57,185 nt of DNA. It comes from Acidobacteriota bacterium (GTDB taxonomy: Bacteria; Acidobacteriota; Polarisedimenticolia; JBFMGF01). Below are positions 8,502 through 17,353 of this stretch, piece after piece. The first letter of the stretch is position 1, and each line of letters begins with the position of its first letter. The DNA lies in assembly GCA_040752675.1 (NCBI GenBank), contig JBFMGF010000065.1:1-57185 (forward strand), given 5' to 3'. The translations under genes and the position numbers were made by a program. The notes beneath the pieces were generated by a model that made no database searches, had not been told where the DNA came from, and saw only the letters and a program-made list of their open reading frames with translations.

Positions 8502-9245
8502 CTAAATATATTGGCCTCCGTCCACTTTGATGACTTCGCCGGTGATGTGGCGTGCCCTCTCCGAGCAAAGGAAGACGATGACCGAAGCAACCTCCTCTGG
8601 CTTACCGATCCTTCCCAGGACTATCTCGGAAAGAGCGGCATCACGCACGCTCTGCGGTGCGTTCTTGATCATGTCAGTTTCGATGAGTCCGGGAGCGACT
8701 GCATTGACGTTGACGTTAAATTTCCCGAGTTCCTTGGCCAGAGCTTTCGTGAAGCCGATTATCCCAGCTTTCGCTGCGGAGTAATTCGTCTGCCCGAACT
8801 TTCCCCTCAACCCATTGATGGAAGTAACGTTCACTATCTTGCCGAAATTGTGCTCTTTGAAGATGGGGGCGACGGCCCGCGCGTAGTTGAAGTACCCCTT
8901 GAGGTCTATATTTATGACTTCATCCCACTGCTCTTCGGTCATCTTCCAGATTACTGCATCCCTGTTTATTCCCGCGTTGTTGATCAGGATGTGGAGGCCG
9001 CCGAAACTCTTGATGACTTCTTCCACCATGTTCACGGCATCCTTGAAGTAAGCTACATCAGCCTTGATGGGGAGCCCCTTTCGTCCGAGCTTTTCAATCT
9101 CTGCGACGATCTTTCTGGCTTCCTCATCATGCTTCCTGTAATTGATGGCAACGTCGCAGCCCTCTCTAGCCAGCTCCAGGGCGATGGATGCCCCTATACC
9201 AAGGCTGCCTCCTGTGACGATTGCTTTTTTTCCTTCGAGTTGCAT
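8502..9245 (-). CDS. Short-chain dehydrogenase/reductase, FabG/PhaB-like
   Basis: A 247-residue NAD(P)-dependent Rossmann enzyme that probably interconverts 3-hydroxyacyl and 3-oxoacyl thioesters. Visible motifs are TGGSLGIG at the nucleotide site, NNAG, the catalytic Ser (NVTSINGLRGKFGQ), YSAAKAG with catalytic Tyr and Lys, and a typical end (ITGEVIKVDGGQYI). AGGAG lies seven bases before the start. In this module it could act on the ring-opened 3-hydroxyacyl-CoA before thiolysis; a fatty acid or PHA role is equally compatible. Confidence 0.88.
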   Translation of the reverse strand: MQLEGKKAIVTGGSLGIGASIALELAREGCDVAINYRKHDEEARKIVAEIEKLGRKGLPIKADVAYFKDAVNMVEEVIKSFGGLHILINNAGINRDAVIWKMTEEQWDEVINIDLKGYFNYARAVAPIFKEHNFGKIVNVTSINGLRGKFGQTNYSAAKAGIIGFTKALAKELGKFNVNVNAVAPGLIETDMIKNAPQSVRDAALSEIVLGRIGKPEEVASVIVFLCSERARHITGEVIKVDGGQYI

Positions 9246-9325
9246 GTTTGTTCTCCTGAATGCTCACCCTTCCCTTTATCCAGTCCCGGGAGGGAGGGGA
9301 TCAATTACCTTTCATTCGATTTCGA

Positions 9326-10369
9326 TCAAAGTTTAGCACCACAGTTGCCGCAGAATTTGAACTCGGAAGGGATTCCCCCGGCTCCACAATTCTTGCATCT
9401 CTGCGTGTAGGGCCCCCACATGAACTCGCTCGATTTCCCATCGGCAGCAAGCTGTCTCAATCTCAGATAATTAGCGGGACGTTTCTCCACGAATGCGTTC
9501 ATTCCTTCCATCGGCTCCCAGGAAGTGTAATGAAGGGAAAGCCAGTCCCTCGCATGGCCAATCGTCATGTGCCAGGAGAGGTCCTTCCAGAAGTTCGTCT
9601 GTTGCTTCGTGTATCTCTGGCATTCCGGGAACTTCTGGACGAGTTTCTTACACATCGTATCGACGGCTTCGTCAAGTGCGCTAAGGTCTATCCTGTTTTC
9701 TTTGTTCTTGAGTGCCGCCTTGGCCTCCCCAAAAGTCTTCAGGGAAAGCCATTTATCATCGGGACCCTTCACGGAAGGTACGACCTGGTTGACGAGTCCC
9801 CAATCTAAAGCCTTCCAGGAATGTATCTCCTCGTTGAGCCACAGGATCTCTCTTGCCCTTCTGTCTCCGACCATGATGGGTAGCCACTGCGTGGCACCAC
9901 CGCAGGCTACACTTCCAACGCTTGTCCCGACCTGCCGGATGTAGGCATGCTCGGCGGCAATGGCAAGGTCACAGGCCATGTTGAACTCATTGCCCCCGCC
10001 AACGACCATCCCGTTTATCCTGGCGATGGTCGGCTTCCCGATGTTGCGGAAAGCATCGTGCACCGTGTTGAAGACGCCCATCCACTTCCAGTAGTCTCGA
10101 GGCTTCTTCGTGTATTCTTCCGCATACTCCTTGACATCTCCACCCGTGCAGAATGCTCTGTCTCCAGCTCCTGTGAGAACGACGACGGCAACGGAATCGT
10201 CCCAGGAGGCATCCGTGAAGGCCTGAATCATCTCCTGGAGCGCAAGGGTAGAGTAAGCGTTAAAAAAGCCCGGTCGATTGATGGTGACCTTCGCCACCCA
10301 GTCTTTCTTCTCATAGATGATGTCCTGGAACTTGAACTCTTCGGCAGGTTTTGATCTGAAGTATCCCAT
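9326..10369 (-). CDS. 6-oxocyclohexenecarbonyl-CoA hydrolase-like protein (BamA/Oah) with C-terminal zinc ribbon
   Basis: A crotonase-fold protein of 347 residues. BamA/Oah opens the ring of 6-oxocyclohex-1-ene-1-carbonyl-CoA by adding water. Shared features with BamA include FCTGGDVKEYAEEY, INGMVVGGGNEFNMACDLAI, GGATQWLPIMVG, LSALDEAVD and FPECQRYT. The last 23 residues form a zinc-ribbon pattern (C325, C328, C340, C343), which I do not associate with characterised BamA proteins. GAGGTG lies before the start. Family placement is fairly secure; the true substrate is not shown by the sequence. Confidence 0.75.
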   Translation of the reverse strand: MGYFRSKPAEEFKFQDIIYEKKDWVAKVTINRPGFFNAYSTLALQEMIQAFTDASWDDSVAVVVLTGAGDRAFCTGGDVKEYAEEYTKKPRDYWKWMGVFNTVHDAFRNIGKPTIARINGMVVGGGNEFNMACDLAIAAEHAYIRQVGTSVGSVACGGATQWLPIMVGDRRAREILWLNEEIHSWKALDWGLVNQVVPSVKGPDDKWLSLKTFGEAKAALKNKENRIDLSALDEAVDTMCKKLVQKFPECQRYTKQQTNFWKDLSWHMTIGHARDWLSLHYTSWEPMEGMNAFVEKRPANYLRLRQLAADGKSSEFMWGPYTQRCKNCGAGGIPSEFKFCGNCGAKL

Positions 10370-10383
10370 AGTTTCACCTCATC

Positions 10384-10412
10384 TTTAGATTTTGAGAATT
10401 GTCCGCTATAAT
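10384..10412 (+). promoter_or_regulatory. Possible promoter antisense to the thiolase gene
   Basis: TTTAGA (10384-10389), 17 bases, then TATAAT (10407-10412) on the + strand, in the gap between two minus-strand genes. Transcription would run antisense into the 3' end of the thiolase gene. The -10 is perfect and the -35 matches four of six positions. Confidence 0.3.
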
Positions 10413-10421
10413 TTTATCACG

Positions 10422-11603
10422 TCATACAGATTCGAGGAGCATGGCCATTCCCATTCCACCGCTGATGCAGAGCGTCGCAAGCCCGTATCTGGATTTCCTT
10501 CTCTTCATCTCGTGGAGAAGGGTGACGACGATCCTGGCTCCAGTGCAGCCAATAGGATGCCCGAGGGCAATGGCTCCTCCGTTTACGTTAGTTTTTTCCA
10601 TGTCGAAGTGCAGCTCCCGGTCACAGGCAAGGACCTGAGCGGCAAAGGCTTCGTTTACCTCGATGAGATCGATATCCTTGAGCGTGAGCTTTGTGTTTGC
10701 GAGGAGTTTCTTTACCACGGGAACCGGGCCGATCCCCATGATGGTCGGATCGACGCCGGCGGTTGTATAGGCGACGATCCTGGCCATGGGGTTGACGCCT
10801 AGTTTCTTTGCTTTCTCTTCAGAGACGACGACGATGGCGGCGGCACCATCAGTGATCCCTGAAGAGTTGCCGGCATGGATGGTCCCTCCCTTCTTGAAGA
10901 CAGGAGGAAGCTTTGCCATTGATTCCACCGTAACCCCATCTCTTGGATGCTCGTCGTTTTCGACGAACGTCGTCTCTCCTTTCTTGCCGGCTATGGGAAC
11001 CGGGACGATCTCCTCCTTCCAGAGCCCCTTCTTTTTGGCGGCCTCGCATCTGTTCTGGGACTGTGTGGCGTATCGGTCCTGTTCTTCTCTAGAGATGCCG
11101 TAGATCTCTGCGAGCTTCTCTGCCGTCTCACCCATAACCATGTTACTCAGTGGACATAAAAAACCATCGCGATACATCCCGTCGAGGAGCGTCTGGTGCC
11201 CCATGCGAAATCCCCATCTCATGTCTTCGATCATGAAAGGGACCCTGCTCATGTTCTCTGTACCGCCAGCCAGGACAACATCGTCATCGCCGAAGACGAT
11301 GGCCTGATAGGCATGGATTATAGATTTGAGCGCCGATCCACAGGCCTTGTTGACCGTGAAAGCAGGCGCGGTGAAGGGAATCCCGGCTTTGTGAGCAATC
11401 TGTCTTGCCGGGTTCGGCCCGCTGCCTGCCTGCCTCGCATTTCCGAAGATAAGCTCATCCACGACGTCGGCTTTTATCCCGGCGCAGATCATCGCCTCTT
11501 TAGCTGCAATCGTTCCCAGCTCGACGGCAGTTACTTTATCAAAAGCTCCGCCAAACTTCCCGATTGGCGTCCTTACCGCTCCTGCCAGAAAAACACTTTT
11601 CAT
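10422..11603 (-). CDS. Acetyl-CoA acetyltransferase / 3-ketoacyl-CoA thiolase
   Basis: A complete thiolase of 393 residues with all catalytic residues: nucleophile C88 ([10 protein letters not shown]), H349 ([10 protein letters not shown]) and C379 ([10 protein letters not shown]). It cleaves 3-oxoacyl-CoA with CoA, or condenses two acyl-CoAs, in the cytoplasm. AGGAG stands five bases from the start. It is the first gene of the CoA module after a 106-base gap that holds a candidate promoter. Whether it serves ring degradation, beta-oxidation or storage polymer synthesis is open. Confidence 0.92.
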   Translation of the reverse strand: MKSVFLAGAVRTPIGKFGGAFDKVTAVELGTIAAKEAMICAGIKADVVDELIFGNARQAGSGPNPARQIAHKAGIPFTAPAFTVNKACGSALKSIIHAYQAIVFGDDDVVLAGGTENMSRVPFMIEDMRWGFRMGHQTLLDGMYRDGFLCPLSNMVMGETAEKLAEIYGISREEQDRYATQSQNRCEAAKKKGLWKEEIVPVPIAGKKGETTFVENDEHPRDGVTVESMAKLPPVFKKGGTIHAGNSSGITDGAAAIVVVSEEKAKKLGVNPMARIVAYTTAGVDPTIMGIGPVPVVKKLLANTKLTLKDIDLIEVNEAFAAQVLACDRELHFDMEKTNVNGGAIALGHPIGCTGARIVVTLLHEMKRRKSRYGLATLCISGGMGMAMLLESV

Positions 11604-11649
11604 CGCGTCTCCTTTTCTGTTTTCAAATTAAGAAAATTAACGGGGCAAG

Positions 11650-11685
11650 CCCTTTTATATAACACACAAAGACATACTCATACAA
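11650..11685 (-). promoter_or_regulatory. Candidate promoter of the thiolase-to-dehydrogenase gene run
   Basis: On the - strand, a TTGTAT-like -35 is followed after about 18 bases by a TATATA/TATAAA-type -10 in the 106-base gap before the thiolase start. Both boxes are imperfect and the limits are approximate. Confidence 0.3.
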
Positions 11686-11709
11686 GAGATTTTTTGGCTT
11701 TGTGGGGGA

Positions 11710-12519
11710 TTATTCGATTTCGATCTGGACTTCAGAGCCCCTCCTGAGGGTGAGAATCGAGGCGGCTGGGCTCTTGTTCATGGCGATTTCCAGAAAGTTG
11801 GAGCTGTTAAGAAGGAAGAACGGCTTTCCAGGCTCCCCTTCAGCATAAGTTTTCTTCAGTTCGGTGATGATCGTGTTTCCGGATTTTATCCTGATTGGCC
11901 TGTTGAGAATGTCCATGTCGATCTGGTGGAGAAAGTCAAGATTAACATTGAGGATGGCATTCCCGAAGCGGTCGATATGGATGACCTGACCGAGGATCCT
12001 TCCATCATTAAGGATCCGCGGGACTGGAAGCTCGATCTTTTTCAGATCCTGAATTTCATCGCCAAAGTTAGAGAGGTTCATGCCGCGACTGAGCCAGGCT
12101 GCCGCCGGGGCGAAGACGTCTCTGCCATGAAATGTTGGGCTGATGCTCGCTCTCCGGTAATGCCCGGCTGTGATCTCATGTGCCAGTATTACCGATTCCC
12201 CCGCGAGAACAAAGGTGAGAATTCCGTTGTCCGGGCAGACGAAGTAATGGTGTTCGGTTCTAACGACGATAGGCCGTCTGGCGGTCCCCACTTCAGGATC
12301 GATCACGACGAGGTGCACGGTCGATGGAGGAAAATAGCTGTATGTGTTCTTAAGGATGAATGCACCTTCCATGATGTCGTGCGGGCGCACGTTGTGTGTG
12401 ATGTCGACTATATTGACGGAGGGATTGATCCAGAGGATGACTCCTTTCATGCTGCCGACGTAATGATCATCGGAGCCAAAGTCTGTGATCATAGTGATGA
12501 TGGGCGGCCTTTCTTCCAT
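11710..12519 (-). CDS. SAM hydroxide adenosyltransferase family protein (DUF62)
   Basis: A 269-residue protein of the family that cleaves S-adenosylmethionine with hydroxide to adenosine and methionine, related to fluorinase and chlorinase. Visible landmarks are ITDFGSDDHYVGSMKG at the N-terminus, VVIDPEVGTARRPIVV, DNGILT and FHGRDVFAPAAAWL, which carry the conserved Asp-Arg-His set. No halogenase-specific insertion was recognised. It precedes the thiolase by 106 bases on the same strand; a functional link to the CoA module is not evident. No clear ribosome site precedes the start. Confidence 0.88.
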   Translation of the reverse strand: MEERPPIITMITDFGSDDHYVGSMKGVILWINPSVNIVDITHNVRPHDIMEGAFILKNTYSYFPPSTVHLVVIDPEVGTARRPIVVRTEHHYFVCPDNGILTFVLAGESVILAHEITAGHYRRASISPTFHGRDVFAPAAAWLSRGMNLSNFGDEIQDLKKIELPVPRILNDGRILGQVIHIDRFGNAILNVNLDFLHQIDMDILNRPIRIKSGNTIITELKKTYAEGEPGKPFFLLNSSNFLEIAMNKSPAASILTLRRGSEVQIEIE

Positions 12520-12694
12520 GGTGCGTGTAAATATATTTCATAATTCATTTTAAAGTCAAGCTCAATAAATGCAAAATCCTCATCCATTTTGACAGGGAAT
12601 GCTTTTGCTGTTAGTCTTTTTAGACCGAAGATTGAGGGATGTTGTGAGAGCTTTGGGCATGCTGGCAATCAGAAAAACTTTTAAGGATTACAAG

Positions 12695-15600
12695 ATGGCA
12701 CTTGAGACAAGAAAGATGAAACGCGCGGAAGGCAGGTTTATCTGTTCTTTTGTCCTCATGCATTCTTTTGCCCTGCTCGTGCTGCCTGCCTTCAGCGGTG
12801 AAGCCTCTGTGTATCCTGCAATGGGTGTCGGCTTTTATTTCCATTCGCTGGATGCGGCGATACTTACACCGCCGATTGTCGATGAATCGATCAGCAAGCA
12901 GAATCCGCTCTACCAGCGAGTCATTGCCGACATGACAAGAACAGAAAAGGGCGAAGGTCTATTCGCGTGGAGCGATCTGGATTCTACAATAGGTTCACTA
13001 ACAGGATCAGGCTACTGTGTTATCCTTACGTTCGTCGATTCCTCTTTTCAGATGACCATCGCGGAAAGCGAGAGAGAGAAAGCATTAGAAACATATTTAG
13101 ATCGGTGGCTTCCGTTCCTGCGGGAAGCGGTATTCAGGTTTAAGGATAAGGTCCGATATTTTGAGGTCTGGGATTCTCCGGATGGGGCTTTCGGGAAAGG
13201 CGCTTTGCTTGATTCGAAAGAGTATGCCTTCCTCCTTAAGAACAGCGCCATAAAGATCAGGTCGGAATTCTCCGGTGCGGTTGTCCTGGCTGGGGCGTTC
13301 AGCATAAAGAGCGGAACATGGCTGGAATCGATCTACCAGAATGAAGCGGCTACCTACATCGATGCCATCCTCTTGAAATATCCGAAAGGAGAGCTCCGCG
13401 ATGAGGATTACAGGTCCATCCAGAATATGGTTCTCGAGTACGACCCATCTTCAGAGATATGGCTCATGGAAGAGTGGGACGATTCCGTCCCCGACCCTTC
13501 TACCGCCATACGATCCATCGTCGCAGCAAGGGAGAAGGAATCAGAGCTGCTCCTGTTTTCTCTGTCCGGCGAGAGCTTTCCTGGCGTAGATCTCAAGAAA
13601 ACTCTTCTGAGACTACACCAGCTCTTCACTCCGTCCTATTCAAAAAGCTATGAAGAGGTCAAAAGCATCGAATTCATATCGCCGGAAGGGGAAGAGGTTG
13701 GTGTTCGATATACAAAATATTTCAGTCCTGAAGATTTCAAAATTATCATCGCCTATCATCCGGATGGAACGATGACAAGCTTCCCGGAAAAGGTTAAGGT
13801 AAGGATCGCCGAGAACGACCTGAAAGGTGCATATCTCTATGACCTCACCGAGGATCTCTGGATGAGTGTCTATAAATTCGATAAGGTGGCGCAGCCTGAG
13901 AAAGAGGAGGAGGTGCCGAACAGAAAGTATGAAGCGACTCTTCCTCTCAAGGGTTATCCACTATTCATCCAGTTCAAAAAGGGGATGGCAACCCCCGGCT
14001 TTGATGAAAAGAAAGAGATGATCGACGTTTCCGAAAGAAAGGTCATCACTGCCGAGGAGATTATCACAAGGCACCAGGAGTTCCGGTCGGCGCAGGACGA
14101 GAGGCTTGCAAACTACATGGCAAGCGGAAGAGTGGATTTTCATTTCAAAATGGGAGGCTCCAGCGGGACAGTGGATGTCTCCATGAAAAACAACTTCTAC
14201 TGGAAGAGAAATGAAGGAACCGAATGGGAGCAGACGGAGTATTTCATCAACGGAAACAGACTCAGATGGAAGGAGATTCCCGAGCTTCCACTTGTTCAGC
14301 CGGAGAAAGTCGTCGTCCTTCCCCTCGATATCCATCTCGACAGGAGCTACAGCTATAAATATACTGGCGATGGCCGCATGAAGGAGTTCAACTGCTACGT
14401 TCTCGAATTTGCTCCCGTTCAGGATGGATCGAGCAGGTACAGGGGGAAAGCCTGGATCGATAAGAAGAGCTATGCCATCGTAAGACTATACACCGTTCAG
14501 ACCGGACTCGATGCTCCAGTTATCTCCAGCGAAGAAAGCAGCTTCTACGAACCAATTAAGGGCAGCAGCGGCTTCGAGTACTGGCTGCTGAAGCGGCTCG
14601 AAGGGCAGCAGATCTTCTCTGCAGGCGGAAGGAATTTCGTCGTCCTGAGAGAGGTCGACTTTACAGATTTCAGGATCAATTCAGATGCGTTCCAGGAGAA
14701 GCAGATGGAGGCTCACCGCTCCGATCATCAGATCCTCAAGGATACGGAGAAGGGGTATCGATACTTCTCGAAGAATGATAGAGGAGAGAGGGTCATCAAG
14801 GAGGAGGTTGATACGAGCCAGGTCTTTGCCATCGGAGGATTGTACAAGGACAACTCATTTGAGAATCCCATTCCGCTTGCAGGTGTCAACTTCTTCGATT
14901 ACAACTTCAGAAAGAGGAAGATTCAGACGGACCTCTTCTTCGGAGGGATCCTGGCGACGCTGAACGTGACAGACGCCGATTTCCTCAAGAGCAGGTTCGA
15001 TTTTGGGCTTGATTTCGTCGGCGTAGGCATCAAACGCGAGGACCGCCTCTTCGAGATGGGGGTGGAGATCAAGGACCAGAACGTCAAGTACCTCAGTGAG
15101 TATCTCGGCATCAACCTTGGTTATCCGATCGCCAACTTCTTCAAAGTCCGGGGAACTTTAAGTCTGGATTATATGTCGTTCAGCCGCTCAGATGAGACAC
15201 ACGTTGACCTTGTCATTCCCTCAAAGACAATGGTCTACGGGTTTGGCATGATAGGAGAGTTAAACAAGTCGGGTTATGGCATCCAGGCGGGAGCGAGCTT
15301 CCACCATAGGAGTAAATGGGAAGCATGGGGTATCCCGGGGCCCTCTGGAGAGTTTCCCGATTACGACCCCGAACATAAGGATTTCTTCCGATATTTCGCC
15401 TCTGCCTCCAAGGAATTCTATCTCCCCAGATTTCAGAAGATGAGGTTTGAAGGAGAGTGGATGTCAGGAAGTGACCTTGACCGGTTCAGCAAGTACAACA
15501 TAGGCTATTTCGTGACACGGGTTAGGGGCTTCGGCGGTTCAGGAATCAGGTTCGAGCGGGGGATGATCACCAGAGGCCAGTATAGCTTTAACTTCTTCAA

Positions 15601-15817
15601 GATCATCCGGTTCGATGCTCAGATAGATCATGCCAGGATCAAGGATAGGAAGATCTCGGACGGCTACAATGCCTTTACAGGGGCTGGGCTCACGACAAAT
15701 TTCGTGGGTCCCTGGAAGACGATCATCGCCTTTGATTACGGCTATGCCTTACGTTCTGACATTGAAGAGCTGGATGGCTCTCACGAATTCCTCATTATCC
15801 TCTTCAAACTCTTCTGA
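12695..15817 (+). CDS. Large outer-membrane protein: glycosidase-like domain, LolA-like domain and C-terminal barrel
   Basis: About 1040 residues with a signal peptide (CSFVLMHSFALLVLPAFSGEAS). Three parts can be seen. Residues about 40-420 resemble a TIM-barrel glycoside hydrolase, but the usual WNEP acid motif reads EVWDSPDG (near 157), so catalysis is doubtful. Residues about 460-640 resemble a LolA/sigma-E regulator type beta sheet (YMASGRVDFHFKM to DKKSYAIVRL). The last 300 alternate aromatic and polar residues as an outer-membrane barrel, with RVRGFGG as in Omp85 proteins and a terminal Phe. ATG 12695 has AAGGA upstream; ATG 12716 is an alternative. No named family fits the whole. Confidence 0.65.
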   Translation: MALETRKMKRAEGRFICSFVLMHSFALLVLPAFSGEASVYPAMGVGFYFHSLDAAILTPPIVDESISKQNPLYQRVIADMTRTEKGEGLFAWSDLDSTIGSLTGSGYCVILTFVDSSFQMTIAESEREKALETYLDRWLPFLREAVFRFKDKVRYFEVWDSPDGAFGKGALLDSKEYAFLLKNSAIKIRSEFSGAVVLAGAFSIKSGTWLESIYQNEAATYIDAILLKYPKGELRDEDYRSIQNMVLEYDPSSEIWLMEEWDDSVPDPSTAIRSIVAAREKESELLLFSLSGESFPGVDLKKTLLRLHQLFTPSYSKSYEEVKSIEFISPEGEEVGVRYTKYFSPEDFKIIIAYHPDGTMTSFPEKVKVRIAENDLKGAYLYDLTEDLWMSVYKFDKVAQPEKEEEVPNRKYEATLPLKGYPLFIQFKKGMATPGFDEKKEMIDVSERKVITAEEIITRHQEFRSAQDERLANYMASGRVDFHFKMGGSSGTVDVSMKNNFYWKRNEGTEWEQTEYFINGNRLRWKEIPELPLVQPEKVVVLPLDIHLDRSYSYKYTGDGRMKEFNCYVLEFAPVQDGSSRYRGKAWIDKKSYAIVRLYTVQTGLDAPVISSEESSFYEPIKGSSGFEYWLLKRLEGQQIFSAGGRNFVVLREVDFTDFRINSDAFQEKQMEAHRSDHQILKDTEKGYRYFSKNDRGERVIKEEVDTSQVFAIGGLYKDNSFENPIPLAGVNFFDYNFRKRKIQTDLFFGGILATLNVTDADFLKSRFDFGLDFVGVGIKREDRLFEMGVEIKDQNVKYLSEYLGINLGYPIANFFKVRGTLSLDYMSFSRSDETHVDLVIPSKTMVYGFGMIGELNKSGYGIQAGASFHHRSKWEAWGIPGPSGEFPDYDPEHKDFFRYFASASKEFYLPRFQKMRFEGEWMSGSDLDRFSKYNIGYFVTRVRGFGGSGIRFERGMITRGQYSFNFFKIIRFDAQIDHARIKDRKISDGYNAFTGAGLTTNFVGPWKTIIAFDYGYALRSDIEELDGSHEFLIILFKLF

Positions 15818-15851
15818 ATGTCTCCCCTACAATAATTGAGAACTGAAAATT

Positions 15852-15864
15852 GAGGAAACTCCTC
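15852..15864. terminator. Weak hairpin between convergent genes
   Basis: GAGGA-AAC-TCCTC followed by TTCTCT lies between the stop of the outer-membrane protein gene and the stop of cca. The stem is only five pairs, so a terminator role is tentative. Confidence 0.25.
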
Positions 15865-15890
15865 TTCTCTAACTATTGTGATTATTGTCG

Positions 15891-17294
15891 CTATTTGTTG
15901 AGGGCGAGTGTGGAGAGGTAATGGAGAGCTTCGGTGCGGCTGTTGAGCTCGCCGGAGATGCGGAGCTCTTCGATCTTCTTCAATATATTCCCGATCCGGG
16001 GACCCTGGGATAATCCCAGGATCTTCATCACATCCTCTCCTGAGACGAGCTTCGAAGATATGTCCGGCTTTTGCGCCCGTCCTCGGTGCATCTCCAGAAG
16101 CCTTGCTAAAAGCTTTCTCAGTTCAGTTATCCTGGGGGAATCATCGGATTCGGCGGTGGCCATTCCATCGGCAAGGGCGACGATGGCGAGAAGCTCGGTC
16201 AGCTCTTTCGATTCGACGATGAGCCTCGCAAGCGCCTTGTCGGAGGGGGAGGTCTCCGCGAGAAGATGCGGGCGCAGATGAAGCTCAATAAGTTTCCTCA
16301 CATCGTCGGCCAATTTACCGGGGAATCTTAAGCGTTTCATGATCCTTGATGCAACGGTAGAGGAGACCTGCTCGTGGTGGAAGAAGTGAATATCTCCTTT
16401 CTCGTCTTCTGAGAATGTCTGCGGCTTGGCAATATCGTGGAAAAGAAGGGCATACTTGAAGAGGAGTAGATCTTCCCGGAGCAGCGGATATATTATCCCG
16501 AGATCGGCGCAGAGTCTCTCGTGATGGTCGGCAAAATATAGAGCCCGCACCGTGTGGTGCCAGGGGTCTAGGGAGTGCCTTTTTCCCTTCGGGCACTTTT
16601 CGAGGGGAGCCAGCTCCGGGATGATGTTCTTGAGGAGCCCCGTTTCGTAAAGAAGGGCGATTCCTTTAGAGGAAAAGGAGGTTGCCATGATCCTGTCCAG
16701 TTCTTCTTTGATTCTCTCGCCTGATACTCTTCTGATGGCTTCAGGGCTGCTCTTGATCTGATGGAACGTGTTCCCTTCGATTGTGAATGCTTCTTTCTCG
16801 CATGTGAGCCTGATGGCTCTAATCATCCTCAACGGGTCATTCCGGAAAACGCTCCTGCTGTTTCTCTTTATGACTTTCTCCCTCAGGTCGGGGATCCCAT
16901 TTTGAGGATCGACGATCTTTTTTCCTCTCAAGGAGTAGGCGATGCTGTTGATTGTGAAATCGCGCCGTGAGAGCTCCCTCTCGATCCCCTTCTTCGATGC
17001 ATCCACGAAATCGAAGACCCTTCCATCCACGGTGACCCTCCTGTTGACGACCCCTTTCTTCCTGAATGTGATCACCCTATGCCCGAGTCTCTCTTCGATC
17101 TTCTTGTAAAAGGAGAGGTTTCCTCTGGTGATGACGAAGTCGATGTCCCTGTTGTCTGACTTTAGAAGTGCATCCCTGACGAAGCCGCCGACAATGTAAA
17201 GATAGATACCGTGCTGCTGGGCTGTCTGGGATATGAGCAAGAGGACCCTATCGCCTTCTATCTTCTTCTGGATTTTTCTCTCGATCGCTTTCAT
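15891..17294 (-). CDS. cca: CCA tRNA nucleotidyltransferase / poly(A) polymerase family, with HD domain
   Basis: A 467-residue class II nucleotidyltransferase that adds or repairs the CCA end of tRNA. The catalytic head has GGFVRD (36-41) and the metal-binding DID (50-52), then RRDFTINS and NDPLRMIRAIR (flexible neck). The middle carries an HD-type phosphohydrolase region (FKYALLFHDIAKP and HHEQVSS). The C-terminal arm helps bind tRNA. A poly(A) polymerase or an A- or CC-adding enzyme of the same family cannot be told apart by eye. It is followed on the chromosome by plsC, on the same strand upstream. Confidence 0.88.
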   Translation of the reverse strand: MKAIERKIQKKIEGDRVLLLISQTAQQHGIYLYIVGGFVRDALLKSDNRDIDFVITRGNLSFYKKIEERLGHRVITFRKKGVVNRRVTVDGRVFDFVDASKKGIERELSRRDFTINSIAYSLRGKKIVDPQNGIPDLREKVIKRNSRSVFRNDPLRMIRAIRLTCEKEAFTIEGNTFHQIKSSPEAIRRVSGERIKEELDRIMATSFSSKGIALLYETGLLKNIIPELAPLEKCPKGKRHSLDPWHHTVRALYFADHHERLCADLGIIYPLLREDLLLFKYALLFHDIAKPQTFSEDEKGDIHFFHHEQVSSTVASRIMKRLRFPGKLADDVRKLIELHLRPHLLAETSPSDKALARLIVESKELTELLAIVALADGMATAESDDSPRITELRKLLARLLEMHRGRAQKPDISSKLVSGEDVMKILGLSQGPRIGNILKKIEELRISGELNSRTEALHYLSTLALNK

Positions 17295-17353
17295 AGGGCA
17301 TATCGCTGCAATTCACTATCTTATATTTTAACTCATTCGCAGAGTAGAGTTCA

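Noticed and set aside
8502-9245. Naming the SDR as fabG of fatty acid synthesis
   Set aside because: No other fatty acid synthesis gene is adjacent and its neighbours are CoA-ester enzymes, so only the family is given.
8460-9410. 316-codon plus-strand frame across the SDR gene
   Set aside because: The minus strand holds a complete FabG-like enzyme with all catalytic motifs. The plus-strand product resembles no protein and has no start signal.
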